Source of the DNA: Rhodopseudomonas palustris JSC-3b
GTDB taxonomy: Bacteria; Pseudomonadota; Alphaproteobacteria; Rhizobiales; Xanthobacteraceae
NCBI GenBank assembly: GCA_000504425.1
Contig: KI632513.1
Span: forward strand, 1,481,491-1,545,490
DNA length: 64,000 nt
Direction: 5' to 3'
Position 1 is the first letter of the stretch; each line of letters begins with the position of its first letter. The position numbers and the translations under genes were made by a program. Shown one piece after another: positions 39,686 to 48,177 of this stretch. A model generated the notes under the pieces. The model worked only from the letters and a program-made list of their open reading frames with translations. It was not told where the DNA came from and made no database searches.

Positions 39686-41872
39686 GTGAACTTCGCTCAT
39701 ATTCCGGTACAGATCAAAACTGGCGGCAAGGTGCGAATCGATGGACGCCCCTACATCATCGGTGCGCCTCAGGATCAAACCAGAACCTTCACCGACGCCG
39801 AGACTGGCGCGGAACGCTCCCTGTCGTTCGAAGCAATCCAGCACATGATGCGTGCGGGCCGGATTACCACGGACGCATCGTATCGCTTGCTTCCCCCTAG
39901 CACCATCGAAAACCTCACGGTCGATTGGGGTGCGTTCTCTGAGATCGAACGCAATTCCGCATTGGCGATGTATCCGTTCGTCAAGGCAATGGATCTGCTT
40001 CCCATCAAATTCCGCGACAAGCGAAAGTACGTTGAACCGATGATCGCCAAGGTCATGAACGACGAAGCGAACACGATTCGTCCGGAAAAGCCTCCTGAGT
40101 TTCGCACTCTCCGCACGTGGTACCGACGGTGGGTTGGCGCGGGGCACGAAATTCGTGCCCTTGTGGTCAATCACCACAAAAAGGGAAATAGGACGCCGCG
40201 ACGCCAGGAATGGGAGCTCGAGGAGTTCAAAGCCGGGATCGACGAAACCTATCGAAACAGAATTATGGGCACCAAGCAGGATGCCTGGAAGGCAGTTCAC
40301 GACAGACTCTTGCTCCGTGCGAAACATGAAGGACTCAAGCGCTCAGAGCTTGGCGCAAGGAAGGTGATCGGCAAGCACGCGGTCAGCAAGATCATCGACA
40401 AAATGGAGGTGTATGACCTCACCTTCGTAAGGTACGGCAAGCGTGAAGCAGACATGTTGATGAGAGCGATCCAAAAGGGACCGCCGTGCAGCATGCCGTT
40501 GGAAGAGATCGAGGCCGATCATACCCCGCTAGACATGTGGGTCGTCGACAATGAGGGTCGTCCGCTCGGCCGCCCCTGGCTTACTGCGATCATCGACCGA
40601 TTCTCGCGAATGATCCTTGGGTTCGCCCTCTCGTTCACCCCTCCCTCCTGGGTGAGCGTGATGGAGGCACTGCGTGTGGCTGTTCAGCCTAAGGAACGAT
40701 TTCTTAGAGAGATCTGCGAGGCAGCGGGACGACCGTTTGATTTCGTAAACCCATACCCCTGCTACGGAGCAGGATGCGTCCTGTTCGTGGATAACGCACC
40801 GGAGTTTCGTTCCAACTCAATGAGGCAGACTGAGGCCGCGCTTGACATGCCGATCATCGATCTTCCGCGCGCGAGGGGAGATTTGAAGGGCCGGGTCGAA
40901 CGCTGGATCGGAACGGTCAACCGTAGCGTCTCTCACAGAGCTCCTGGCACAACCAAATCCAATGTAAAGGCTCGCAGAAACTACAGGTCCAAGGAGGAAG
41001 CGTCTCTCACCCTGCCTGACATGAAGTGGGCGATCGCTAAGTACGTAGTGGACTATCACAACGTTGAAGAACACTCCATGACGGGTGAGGAGCCTCTTAA
41101 GAGGTGGCTGCGGGGCATTGCGGCTGTGGGTGAACGCCCGGCTCCGCCCGACGATCTTCTTGTTCCGCTTACGGGTCTTGTCGTCCCGCGCAAACTTGGA
41201 CCGTCCGGCATTGAATTCGAGACACTTCGCTGGAACTCGAATGCGTTCTCCAGAGTGAGAAACAATATCGGTGCTAACGAGTATGTTCAGGTCAGGATTG
41301 ATCCTTACGACCTGAGCACCGCTTACGTCTTCGACCCGACTGTCGACGATTACAAGAAGGCATGGGTAAAGGGCCTTCTGCAGAACGAACCCGACGTCGC
41401 AAACATGACCCTTTATCAGTTTAGGCAGGTCAGGAAGGTTGCCGCGGACAGCAAAGCGGATACCTACGACATCGATGCGGCAACGAAGAGGGCCGAAGCC
41501 AACAGACAAATCCTTGACCTCTTCCAGTCAAAGTCAACGTCGAAGCCCACGCCCCGCCAAACCGTTCGATTCATCCACGATGGTCGGCGTCCGTCCGAGT
41601 TTGTTCGTGGCGAGCGCTTTGCGCCGGATGAGAGTGAAGAAGCGATCGGATCGCACGATCACTACGATCCCAACTTGAAGTCCCCTCCTCCCGACGAACG
41701 CGGCCCTTGGCGTCACCGCGTTCCTGCTTTGGAGGCACCGCCGCCGAAAGTCGAGATCCCCGACACGTCCGAGGACGATGCCAACGTCAATCACGACGAG
41801 AATAACACGCCTGCTCCGCCCAAGGCGAAACCGACTATCAAGGTCGAGGTTCGCCGTCGCCGGTATCAGTAA
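39686..41872 (+). CDS. tnsB: TnsB-family DDE transposase (Mu/rve integrase fold)
   Basis: The 3'-end-cleaving and strand-transfer enzyme of the element. The 728-residue product (GTG start, 14 bp after the tnsA-like stop) contains the rve catalytic core with Asp278 in EADHTPLD, Asp369 in LFVDNAPEF and Glu405 in GRVERWIGT. The last two are 36 residues apart, as expected for an active DDE enzyme. A basic, helix-turn-helix-like N-terminal half should bind the CACCYCATAA end repeats. The C-terminal part is a Mu-type beta-barrel (LVVPRKLGPSGIEFETLRWNS) followed by a Pro/Asp-rich flexible tail that in Tn7 contacts TnsC. Confidence 0.92.
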   Translation: MNFAHIPVQIKTGGKVRIDGRPYIIGAPQDQTRTFTDAETGAERSLSFEAIQHMMRAGRITTDASYRLLPPSTIENLTVDWGAFSEIERNSALAMYPFVKAMDLLPIKFRDKRKYVEPMIAKVMNDEANTIRPEKPPEFRTLRTWYRRWVGAGHEIRALVVNHHKKGNRTPRRQEWELEEFKAGIDETYRNRIMGTKQDAWKAVHDRLLLRAKHEGLKRSELGARKVIGKHAVSKIIDKMEVYDLTFVRYGKREADMLMRAIQKGPPCSMPLEEIEADHTPLDMWVVDNEGRPLGRPWLTAIIDRFSRMILGFALSFTPPSWVSVMEALRVAVQPKERFLREICEAAGRPFDFVNPYPCYGAGCVLFVDNAPEFRSNSMRQTEAALDMPIIDLPRARGDLKGRVERWIGTVNRSVSHRAPGTTKSNVKARRNYRSKEEASLTLPDMKWAIAKYVVDYHNVEEHSMTGEEPLKRWLRGIAAVGERPAPPDDLLVPLTGLVVPRKLGPSGIEFETLRWNSNAFSRVRNNIGANEYVQVRIDPYDLSTAYVFDPTVDDYKKAWVKGLLQNEPDVANMTLYQFRQVRKVAADSKADTYDIDAATKRAEANRQILDLFQSKSTSKPTPRQTVRFIHDGRRPSEFVRGERFAPDESEEAIGSHDHYDPNLKSPPPDERGPWRHRVPALEAPPPKVEIPDTSEDDANVNHDENNTPAPPKAKPTIKVEVRRRRYQ

Positions 41873-41888
41873 AGCGAAGGACTACGAG

Positions 41889-42983
41889 ATGAAGTGGAAG
41901 AATTGCACTGCGGACGAGCGGAAGCAGCATGTCGACGGTTTCGTTGCAGTCACGCCGACTATGGCTCGCGCACTGGATGTGTTGCGGCGTTGCTACCGCT
42001 CCCATGGCAGCGGTCAACAAGCGAGTTGCTCCTTCATTGTCGGGGAAACTGGCGTTGGAAAAACGACCGTCGCCAATGAATTCCTTGAGGAGGTTCGTGC
42101 GGAGCATATGGGAATTCTGATGGACGGTCAAAACTTGAAGGTCCAGGACGAAGAGGCCTACCCGCACAACATGAGTGTAACCCTCGAGAGGCCCGGTCAC
42201 GGGCTTATCCGGCCGGTGCTTAAGATTCAGGTCGGCAAGAAGAGTACCTACAAACAGTTGTTCGCTCAGACTCTCGCTGCGATCGGCGTGAACGTCGCAA
42301 AGGCGACTCGCTTCGGAGAGATGATGTCGATCGCGCGTATCCAAATCAGGGAACAAGGCATTCGCATGATCATCTTCGACGAATGCCAGCACATCGCCGA
42401 CAGCAGCATGACGCGAGATCCTTATGAGGCGGCGGACGTCTTTAAAGTCCTCATGAAGGAAGCACGGGTTCAGATCGCTTGCGTCGGTCTTCCGTATACC
42501 ACCGACCTTCTGCTCGAGAACCGCCAGCTCGAAACGCTGAAGAAGGAAGAGATGACGATGAGGCCGTTCCAACCCGACTTTAACGACGGTAGCGAGCTTA
42601 TGGGATTCCTCCAAGCATTGTCCACTGACCTGCCCTTTGATCGCGCTCAGCAGATTCACAAAGGCCCTATGGCGATTCGCCTACACTTTGCGTCGGATGG
42701 ATACGTTGCCGGTATCGCGATGATGGTGAGTGAAGCTGCCAAAATCGCCATCGACGAAGGTGTGGAAGTCATCGATTTGGACCTCCTCGGCGAGGCCTAC
42801 CGCCGCAAGCATGATGTCCCGGTGAACGAAAACCCGTTCCTTATGGCCAAAGTCGATCCCGATGGGTTCAGAGCGCTCAAGGCCGCAAGGTGGAACGAAC
42901 GTGTCTTGGCCGCACAAAAGAATCGTGCCACGCGGCGACAAAAGGCGCTTGTCTTGAAGCGGGAGGCCGCCGCTCATGACTAA
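41889..42983 (+). CDS. tnsC: TnsC/TniB-family AAA+ transposition regulator
   Basis: ATP-dependent matchmaker between the target selector TniQ and the transposase. The 364-residue product has Walker A GETGVGKT (52-59) and Walker B MIIFDECQHI (Asp164-Glu165), then sensor-region sequence IACVGLPYTTDLLLEN and a helical lid. The start at 41889 has AAGGA upstream; a longer frame reading back into tnsB is not used. It begins 16 bp after tnsB, and its last 8 bases overlap the tniQ start (ATGACTAA), so tnsC and tniQ are probably translationally coupled. Confidence 0.9.
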   Translation: MKWKNCTADERKQHVDGFVAVTPTMARALDVLRRCYRSHGSGQQASCSFIVGETGVGKTTVANEFLEEVRAEHMGILMDGQNLKVQDEEAYPHNMSVTLERPGHGLIRPVLKIQVGKKSTYKQLFAQTLAAIGVNVAKATRFGEMMSIARIQIREQGIRMIIFDECQHIADSSMTRDPYEAADVFKVLMKEARVQIACVGLPYTTDLLLENRQLETLKKEEMTMRPFQPDFNDGSELMGFLQALSTDLPFDRAQQIHKGPMAIRLHFASDGYVAGIAMMVSEAAKIAIDEGVEVIDLDLLGEAYRRKHDVPVNENPFLMAKVDPDGFRALKAARWNERVLAAQKNRATRRQKALVLKREAAAHD

Positions 42984-44583
42984 GACGCCTCTACCCTTGT
43001 GGTTCGTTCCCGAGGAAGACGAACCCGCACACGGCATCCTAATTCGGCTAGCCGAACGTAATGGCATTGAAGGCTACGAGCGGGTTCCGGCGTTGACCGG
43101 TTTGAGAGTCGCTCGACTTCGCGTCGGCAATGGTGCCGAACGCCTTGGCTCGATCATTCGTTGCGAACCCGCCGTCTTCATGAAATCGACGGCCCTTCCC
43201 GACAAGGGCGGAAACGTCATCCTTCGCGGCGAACGCCTAAGCGTTATCCGAGATCTGACTCGCCTATCGCGGAGACTGTGTTCCGGTTGCGTAGCCGCTT
43301 CGGCTCACCATCGTTTCTGGTTCGACCTGAAATTCGTTACGACGTGTCCCGAGCATTCCATGAATCTGGTCGATGTCTGCTCCTGTGGACGGAAGCTATC
43401 GTGGAAGGACGTTCGAATCGCGAAATGCCGTCATTGCGAAGACGGCAACGTTGCTCTGCTGCCCAAGTGTCCCGTCAATGCGGACGTGATCGCGATGGAC
43501 CGCTGGGTCCTCGGCAAACTCGGAGTCGGATCGTCGCGACCGCTGCCCATCCTTGACGCTATGAATTTGACCGATGCCCTGGACACTATGGGGCGGATTG
43601 GGTCCCTCGATCTAGGAGGGTATCGCGACAAATGGGTGCAACCTCAGGACTTCGATATTCCTACGGCCGAAGTTCGGGCACGGGGTTATCGCGTCCTCGA
43701 GAGTAACAGCTTGGGAGATGTCTTAGAGAAGGTTTACCGCGGCTTTGTGCGGACCAAGTCCTCGAAACCGGCGGCTCTCCACTCCGCATACGGATGGTTC
43801 GGCCATTGGTTCACTTTCCGGAAGGCTGAGAAGTTCTCGAAAGGCCTTGCGGAGATCATTTTGGCGCACGCGTCGGCTAACTTTCAGGTCCAACGCGGTT
43901 CGTTCCCCACGCTCGACTGGCAAGCCACCTCCTCGTCCACTCTCACTGACGCTTCGAAAGAGGTCGGCGTTGCACCGGCCACCCTGCGAACGCTACTGGA
44001 TGCCGAGGGTCGGATCAGAAAGGACAAACGCAAGGGAAGCCCCGTCGCTGTGAAGCGCGATCACCTTGCGCGCCTTGCCGAAGATTATGCCGATTCCATC
44101 ACATTCGCGGCGCTCGCCCCCCTCTTGGGCGTGGGTGGCACAATTGTGAAAAAGCTGCGTGACGTAAAGGAGATTCCCGTCTGGATTCCCGGAGGAAAGC
44201 ACGGCTCGAAGCATAGATATGTGATCCGTCGGAGGGACGTCGAAGAATGGGTCGATAATCTCGTTGGCAATGTTTCGACGCTTGCATCCGTGCCCGAGAC
44301 CGGCCTGCTCCTAGCAGACGCACCGCTCCGCAAACATTTCCCGGTTGTCGAGCTTGTCCGAGCGATTCGAAACGGCACGGTTGCCATCATTGGCCGCCTC
44401 GATGGCCAGCCGCAATTTGGTGGAGCCATTCTGCGCATGTCCGATGTCGATGCTGCCGTTCCTGCTGACGTAAAGAAGAAGCTCGGTTCGCAGCGACGCG
44501 GCCCCAGGGGACCCTACGGAAAGCAAAAGCATAAGCGAAACCCTTCGATTTCCGAGAAACCGCTCCGCAGGCAACGCTCCTGA
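42976..44583 (+). CDS. tniQ: TniQ/TnsD-family target-site selector
   Basis: A 535-residue protein starting PLPLWFVPEEDEPAHGILIRLAER, the typical TniQ opening. It carries Cys/His clusters consistent with zinc ribbons (CSGCVAASAHH, CPEHSMNLVDVCSC, CRHC) and later helix-turn-helix-like blocks (TDASKEVGVAPATLRTLLD, TFAALAPLLGVGGTIVKKL). Its size and C-terminal DNA-binding-like modules suit a TnsD-type protein that recognises one chromosomal site. Given the insertion point, the likely recognised sequence is the end of nrdJ. It is the only TniQ in the element, and no CRISPR array or Cas gene is present. Confidence 0.9.
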   Translation: MTKTPLPLWFVPEEDEPAHGILIRLAERNGIEGYERVPALTGLRVARLRVGNGAERLGSIIRCEPAVFMKSTALPDKGGNVILRGERLSVIRDLTRLSRRLCSGCVAASAHHRFWFDLKFVTTCPEHSMNLVDVCSCGRKLSWKDVRIAKCRHCEDGNVALLPKCPVNADVIAMDRWVLGKLGVGSSRPLPILDAMNLTDALDTMGRIGSLDLGGYRDKWVQPQDFDIPTAEVRARGYRVLESNSLGDVLEKVYRGFVRTKSSKPAALHSAYGWFGHWFTFRKAEKFSKGLAEIILAHASANFQVQRGSFPTLDWQATSSSTLTDASKEVGVAPATLRTLLDAEGRIRKDKRKGSPVAVKRDHLARLAEDYADSITFAALAPLLGVGGTIVKKLRDVKEIPVWIPGGKHGSKHRYVIRRRDVEEWVDNLVGNVSTLASVPETGLLLADAPLRKHFPVVELVRAIRNGTVAIIGRLDGQPQFGGAILRMSDVDAAVPADVKKKLGSQRRGPRGPYGKQKHKRNPSISEKPLRRQRS

Positions 44584-44628
44584 GCGCAGGCCAATCTAAA
44601 AGCTGAATTCCGCCAGCTGCACTTAGCC

Positions 44629-44675
44629 AAAAGAACGCCCGTCGAATTCCGGCGGGCGTTCTTTTGTGTGTCGCA
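44629..44675 (+). terminator. Rho-independent terminator of the tns operon
   Basis: AAGAACGCCCG pairs with CGGGCGTTCTT across a short loop, followed by TTTGTG. It lies about 50 bp after the tniQ stop and just inside the right-end repeats. Confidence 0.85.
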
Positions 44676-44696
44676 TTTGAACGTGAGCAAAAACGT

Positions 44697-44830
44697 GACG
44701 TGCTTATGGGGTGCAGAATGCCGCCTACGACGTCTTTATGAGGTGAGTTGGGCGTAACTAGTTGGGTGAGATCCATCGCGATTCATTTGAGAATTTCCGC
44801 ATCCGAGGCGTCCTTATGAGGTGAACCACA
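44697..44830 (-). repeat. Right end of the Tn7-like element with three putative TnsB-binding repeats
   Basis: Read inward from the tip on the minus strand: TGTGGTTCACCTCATAAGGA (44811-44830), CACCTCATAAAGACGTC (from 44729-44746) and TGCACCCCATAAGCACGTC (44697-44715). They share CACCYCATAA with the two left-end copies. Asymmetric numbers of repeats at the two ends are typical for Tn7 relatives. The tip has CCACA directly repeated (CCACACCACA at 44826-44835), which blurs the exact junction. Confidence 0.75.
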
Positions 44831-44922
44831 CCACAGGTTGTGTATAAATGCTCGCATAGGATGGCCGGATTCGGCCAAAGTGCGCCGCAAAGTACCCCAA
44901 AGATCGACCGCATCCCTTCGCG

Positions 44923-44951
44923 GTAAAAGAAACCCGCCGGAAACGGCGGGT
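44923..44951 (-). terminator. Terminator at the IS / chromosomal remnant boundary
   Basis: On the minus strand ACCCGCCG and CGGCGGGT form a hairpin followed by TTCTTTTA. It would terminate leftward transcription coming from the IS transposase or, before the IS arrived, from the secreted-protein gene at 46489-46950. The stretch 44831-44950 between transposon and IS contains nothing else recognisable. Confidence 0.6.
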
Positions 44952-46448
44952 CAGACCACTGACAAACCCTGTCGATTTTCGGCGGGGTTTTGTTTTTGCA
45001 GCCGGCGCCGAGGGCCGCGTGCCTCAACCTGCGGCCGGGATCGGCCTTGGTGCCAGCGCCAGGGCGATTTTCTTGAGGTTCTGGGCGGCGGCGGCGAGCA
45101 GGCACTGGCATTTGACGGCCAACAGGCCCCGGAAGCGGGCATAGCGGTGGCCGTGGAGTTGCTTGGCGTCGGCGAAGGAGCGCTCGACGGTCTCCTTGCG
45201 ACGTTTGTAGATGCGCTTGCCCCAGGGCGTGAGGCGATTGGCGTCGGTGCGCTCGCGGGCGTCGGCCCAGACGTGCCGGGTGATCAGACGAACCGCGTTG
45301 CGGCTCGACGTGCACGAGGCAAGCAGCGGACATTTTTGGCAGATCGCAGGATCGCTCTTGTAGTGGCGGTAGCCGGTGCGATCGGTGGTGGAGTAGCCGA
45401 GCAACTGTCCCTGCGGGCAACGATAGCTGTCCAGTTCCGCTTCATAGGCGAAGGCCTTGTTCGGCATCATGCCGGGCCGCGGCGGGGTCGGCCGACGATA
45501 GCCGATGACCCCCGGAATGTTGCGCTGCTCCAGGCCGTGGGCGATGCCTGAGGTGGCATAGCCGGCATCAAGGCCGACGGCGGCGACCTCAAAGCCGAAG
45601 CGTTGCCGCTGGCGATCGAGCCGGCCGAGATAGACGATCGAGTCGTGGACGTTGGCCGGCGTGGCGTGCGTATCGGTGATGATCCCGAGCCGGCCGTCGA
45701 CGGTGCGGTGGTCGAGGTAGAAGAACCCCTTCGGCTTGCCCTCGCGCACCATGTAGCCGGCGTCCGGATCGGTCCGCGACACCTTGGTCTCCTTCTCGAC
45801 CGGCTGGCGCTCTTTCTCCGGGAGGGGTTTCTTGCCGTACGCCGCGCGATCCGCCTCGATCGCGGCGTCCAGATCATCCCAGTAATCGGCCCGCGATTTG
45901 GCGACCACTGCGGTGTCGTAGCGGTTCTTGTTGGCGTTGGCCTTCAGATGCGTGGAGTCGGTGTAGAGCACCGTGCCATCGACCAGCCCCTTGGCGATCG
46001 CCTGGGTCACGATCGCGTCGAAGATGTCCTGCGCGACCGCAGTGTCGTTGTAGCGCCGCCGCCGGTTCTGGCTCAGCGTCGAGGCGTCAAACACCGGATC
46101 GGTCAGCTTCAACCCCAAAAACCACCGATAGGCGACGTTGACCTCGATCTCCCGCACCAGCTGCCGTTCGGAGCGAATGCCGAACAAGTAGCCAATGAAC
46201 AGGGCCTTGAACATCAACGTCGGATCGAGCGGTGGCCGGCCGTTGTCCGGACAATACAGTCCGGCGACCCGATCGTGGATGAACGAGAAATCGATCACCG
46301 CGTCGATCTTGCGCAGCAGGTGATCCTTCGGAACAAGACCGTCGAGACTGACCATCTCGATCGAAGTCTGGTGCGGCGAGGGTTTGCGAAGCATCACCCA
46401 TCGAATCAAAAGTCCCCGCCAATGGCGAGGACTTTGTCAGCAATCTGA
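44951..46448. mobile_element. IS1182-family insertion sequence
   Basis: About 1.5 kb carrying one transposase gene. Imperfect terminal inverted repeats are visible: TCAGACCACTGACAAAC at the left against TCAGATTGCTGACAAAG (reverse complement) at the right, with further partial pairing around GGCGGGG...TTTTG. A target duplication is not clear, so the outer limits could be off by several bases. It lies 120 bp outside the Tn7-like right end, in chromosomal sequence. Confidence 0.7.
45024..46394 (-). CDS. IS1182-family transposase
   Basis: A 456-residue DDE transposase starting MLRKPSPHQTSIEMVSLDGL. Typical family blocks are present: the N-terminal HTH-containing segment (FIHDRVAGLYCPDNGRPPLDP), YTDSTHLKANANKN with the first catalytic Asp, VGLDAGYATSGIAHG with the second, a Cys-rich insert (CPQGQLLGY...CQKCPLLASC) and the terminal RRKETVERSFADAKQLHGHRYARFRGL with the Glu. 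It reads full length and uninterrupted, so the IS may be active. Confidence 0.92.
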   Translation of the reverse strand: MLRKPSPHQTSIEMVSLDGLVPKDHLLRKIDAVIDFSFIHDRVAGLYCPDNGRPPLDPTLMFKALFIGYLFGIRSERQLVREIEVNVAYRWFLGLKLTDPVFDASTLSQNRRRRYNDTAVAQDIFDAIVTQAIAKGLVDGTVLYTDSTHLKANANKNRYDTAVVAKSRADYWDDLDAAIEADRAAYGKKPLPEKERQPVEKETKVSRTDPDAGYMVREGKPKGFFYLDHRTVDGRLGIITDTHATPANVHDSIVYLGRLDRQRQRFGFEVAAVGLDAGYATSGIAHGLEQRNIPGVIGYRRPTPPRPGMMPNKAFAYEAELDSYRCPQGQLLGYSTTDRTGYRHYKSDPAICQKCPLLASCTSSRNAVRLITRHVWADARERTDANRLTPWGKRIYKRRKETVERSFADAKQLHGHRYARFRGLLAVKCQCLLAAAAQNLKKIALALAPRPIPAAG

Positions 46449-46488
46449 GGGGCCAGGAGCCCCTCTTCGGTGGTGATGTCCGGTCCGC

Positions 46489-46950
46489 TCAGCCCTTGCA
46501 TAAGCCGAAGCACTTCTTCACCCAGCGCTTGACCTCGCGGTGGGCCTTGTTGACCTCGGAATCATGGCCACCTGCAGCGGTGCCCCAGAACGCCATCCAG
46601 GTCTGAGCCAGGTTATTGGCCTGGGTGTTCTCGTTGATCGTGACCGACGCCGGCATGGTGCCTTGATTGCTGGCTTCGAGAATGCCGTCGATCTTGTCCG
46701 CCGGCAGTTCCAGGGTCACGCTGCCGTTGGTCAGCATCACGTCCCGCTTCTGGCCTGCGTGGATCCAGCGGAGATTGAGTGGCTGCGTCGACTGGATGGT
46801 GACGTAGCCCTTCATGTTGCCGAACTCGTAGATCTTCTTGTTTTCGTTGGGCTGGAGCGTATGGCTGCCGCCAACGGCCAGAGCCTGGGCGGCGGACAGC
46901 GTGGTGGCGGCCGCCAACGCGGCGCCGAGAACTTTCTGCTTGAAGGTCAT
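46489..46950 (-). CDS. Secreted protein of unknown function
   Basis: A 153-residue precursor with a clear Sec signal (FKQKVLGAALAAATTLSAAQALA, cleavage likely after ALA). The mature part of about 130 residues is beta-rich in its first half (HTLQPNENKKIYEF, GYVTIQSTQPLNLRW) and ends with a basic helix and two Cys (KKCFGLCKG). No family was recognised. A ribosome-binding site (AGGAGAA) precedes the start. The IS1182 element sits just downstream and has separated the gene from its likely terminator. Confidence 0.7.
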   Translation of the reverse strand: MTFKQKVLGAALAAATTLSAAQALAVGGSHTLQPNENKKIYEFGNMKGYVTIQSTQPLNLRWIHAGQKRDVMLTNGSVTLELPADKIDGILEASNQGTMPASVTINENTQANNLAQTWMAFWGTAAGGHDSEVNKAHREVKRWVKKCFGLCKG

Positions 46951-47012
46951 GAGGTTCTCCTTTGTTAGGGGAGCACCTTGACGCTATGAATTTGGCCATG
47001 CTTGGTCGTCAG

Positions 47013-47393
47013 TTACAGATTCTGTCCGCCCAACTTTCGCCCCAAATCGGCTCGGGTCCGGTCTATGTGATCGAGCCAGTCGGCGATCAGCTGATCGCTG
47101 GCGACTATGTAGACTACCTTGATATTTTCCCGGCGAACAGCAGATACCAGCCCCTTTTGGATAGCTAACTCCAACAGTGCCGCACCGTTCGCCTTGAAGG
47201 CTGCCTCAGCTTCGCCTTTCGTCAAATACCTGCCTTCGATGGTCTTAGTGACGATCTGCTTGAACGCCATCCAGCACGCCTGAGTATAGAATTTTGGGTG
47301 CGGCAAGAAAGCGAACCAATCACGGCCGTAATCTTCAAGAAATTCGATATAGGCACTGTGTTCAGCAAGTCGCTTTTTGAAATCGTTCGACAT
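47013..47393 (-). CDS. Hypothetical cytoplasmic protein
   Basis: A 126-residue protein starting MSNDFKKRLAEHSAYIEFLED. It is alpha/beta-looking (WFAFLPHPKFYTQACWMAFKQ, GRYLTKGEAEAAFKANGAALLELA, IKVVYIVASDQLIADWLDHID) without a known motif. A longer frame from 47540 would read back through a chromosomal palindromic repeat and is not accepted. GC content is lower than in the flanking core genes. Confidence 0.55.
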   Translation of the reverse strand: MSNDFKKRLAEHSAYIEFLEDYGRDWFAFLPHPKFYTQACWMAFKQIVTKTIEGRYLTKGEAEAAFKANGAALLELAIQKGLVSAVRRENIKVVYIVASDQLIADWLDHIDRTRADLGRKLGGQNL

Positions 47394-47727
47394 GTGAATG
47401 AAACCAAGCAAGCGTAGGATGGGTTGAGCCCTTGCGAAACCCATCGATACGAACCTGCGCGGCTGATGGGTTTCGCAAGAGCCAGCGTAGCCCGGATGGA
47501 GCGCAGCGAGATCCGGGACCGGCGTCGAGGCGGAGCACAATCTCCCCGGATTACGCTTCGCTTCATCCGGGCTACAGATAACTATTCAGCCCGTAGGGCG
47601 GATAAGCGAAGCGAAATCCGCCGACGAGCGTCTTGGGGGCGGCGCCTCGCTGCCGCCCGGAGTCAGCTTTTCTGCGACGTGGCTGTCGTCATGATCGCAC
47701 GACATGATGAAGAGCCCATCAAACAAG
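47394..47727. repeat. Cluster of intergenic palindromic repeats
   Basis: Three inverted-repeat units lie in tandem. At 47431-47480 TTGCGAAACCCATC pairs with GATGGGTTTCGCAA. At 47487-47575 GTAGCCCGGATGGAGCGCAG pairs with CGCTTCATCCGGGCTAC, the same unit as at 51601-51689. At about 47593-47626 GTAGGGCGGAT pairs with ATCCGCC. These are REP-like elements; no gene is seen in the interval. Confidence 0.75.
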
Positions 47728-48177
47728 TCATTCCGTCGCCCGCTTCCGGAACGGGTAAATCAAAACAAAATCCCACCAAGTAGACAGGAGACTTGCTATC
47801 CAAAGAAACCAATTCATCGTTTTGTAAGACTCATACCGATCAGGTATCAGACACGACAGGATTGCGCAAAGAATCGATAGAATGGCGACAATCGCCACCA
47901 TCGATATTACGACAACTTCCTGAACGCGCAGAGCGAAGCACTTCCGTCGCAAGACAATCATTCGACCAACATGCGCAGCGACGAATGCAGACAGGCTGAT
48001 GTATAGAGCAGTGCGCGGGGAGCAGCCAGCGACGTAGGCCGCAAGCAGCGCTATCGGAGTGACTACACTATACAGAAAGAACGATACACCAAGGTCTTTG
48101 CTGTATCGTTCGTTGAACTGCCGCATTGGGTAATCAACTTCCATTCCACTCGCTCCGGCGATTACGGTTAGGCGCAC
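47728..48177 (-). CDS. Small membrane protein, unknown function
   Basis: A 149-residue protein with about four transmembrane helices (FFLYSVVTPIALLAAYVAG; ALYISLSAFVAAHVGRMIVL; VVVISMVAIVAILSILCAIL; WFLWIASLLSTWWDFVLIYP) and a basic cytoplasmic tail. No family was recognised. It is isolated between palindromic repeats and AT-richer than the core genes. The start could also be a later Met (MEVDYPMRQF). Confidence 0.55.
   Translation of the reverse strand: MRLTVIAGASGMEVDYPMRQFNERYSKDLGVSFFLYSVVTPIALLAAYVAGCSPRTALYISLSAFVAAHVGRMIVLRRKCFALRVQEVVVISMVAIVAILSILCAILSCLIPDRYESYKTMNWFLWIASLLSTWWDFVLIYPFRKRATE

Larger units (their letters stand above)
23320..44830. mobile_element. Tn7-like transposon inserted just downstream of nrdJ
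   Basis: Element of about 21.5 kb bounded by imperfect inverted ends: TGTGGGTCACCCCATAAAGG at the left, and TGTGGTTCACCTCATAAGGA (reverse complement) at the right. Both begin TGTGG as in Tn7 and contain repeated CACCYCATAA motifs, two at the left and three at the right. Immediately outside lies CCAC on both sides (23316-23319 and 44831-44834). A standard 5-bp duplication is not perfect (TCCAC against CCACA). Core genes tnsA-like, tnsB, tnsC and tniQ are co-directional at the right end. The remainder is a defence-like cargo plus an FtsH-like cassette. The left end is 14 bp from the nrdJ stop, suggesting TniQ-guided insertion at the nrdJ 3' end. Confidence 0.85.

Noticed and set aside
23320-44830. 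CRISPR-associated transposon (CAST)
   Set aside because: No CRISPR array and no Cas genes were seen; only a single TniQ with TnsD-like length.
47424-47783. Plus-strand 119-codon frame
   Set aside because: Translation of palindromic repeats; no protein character.
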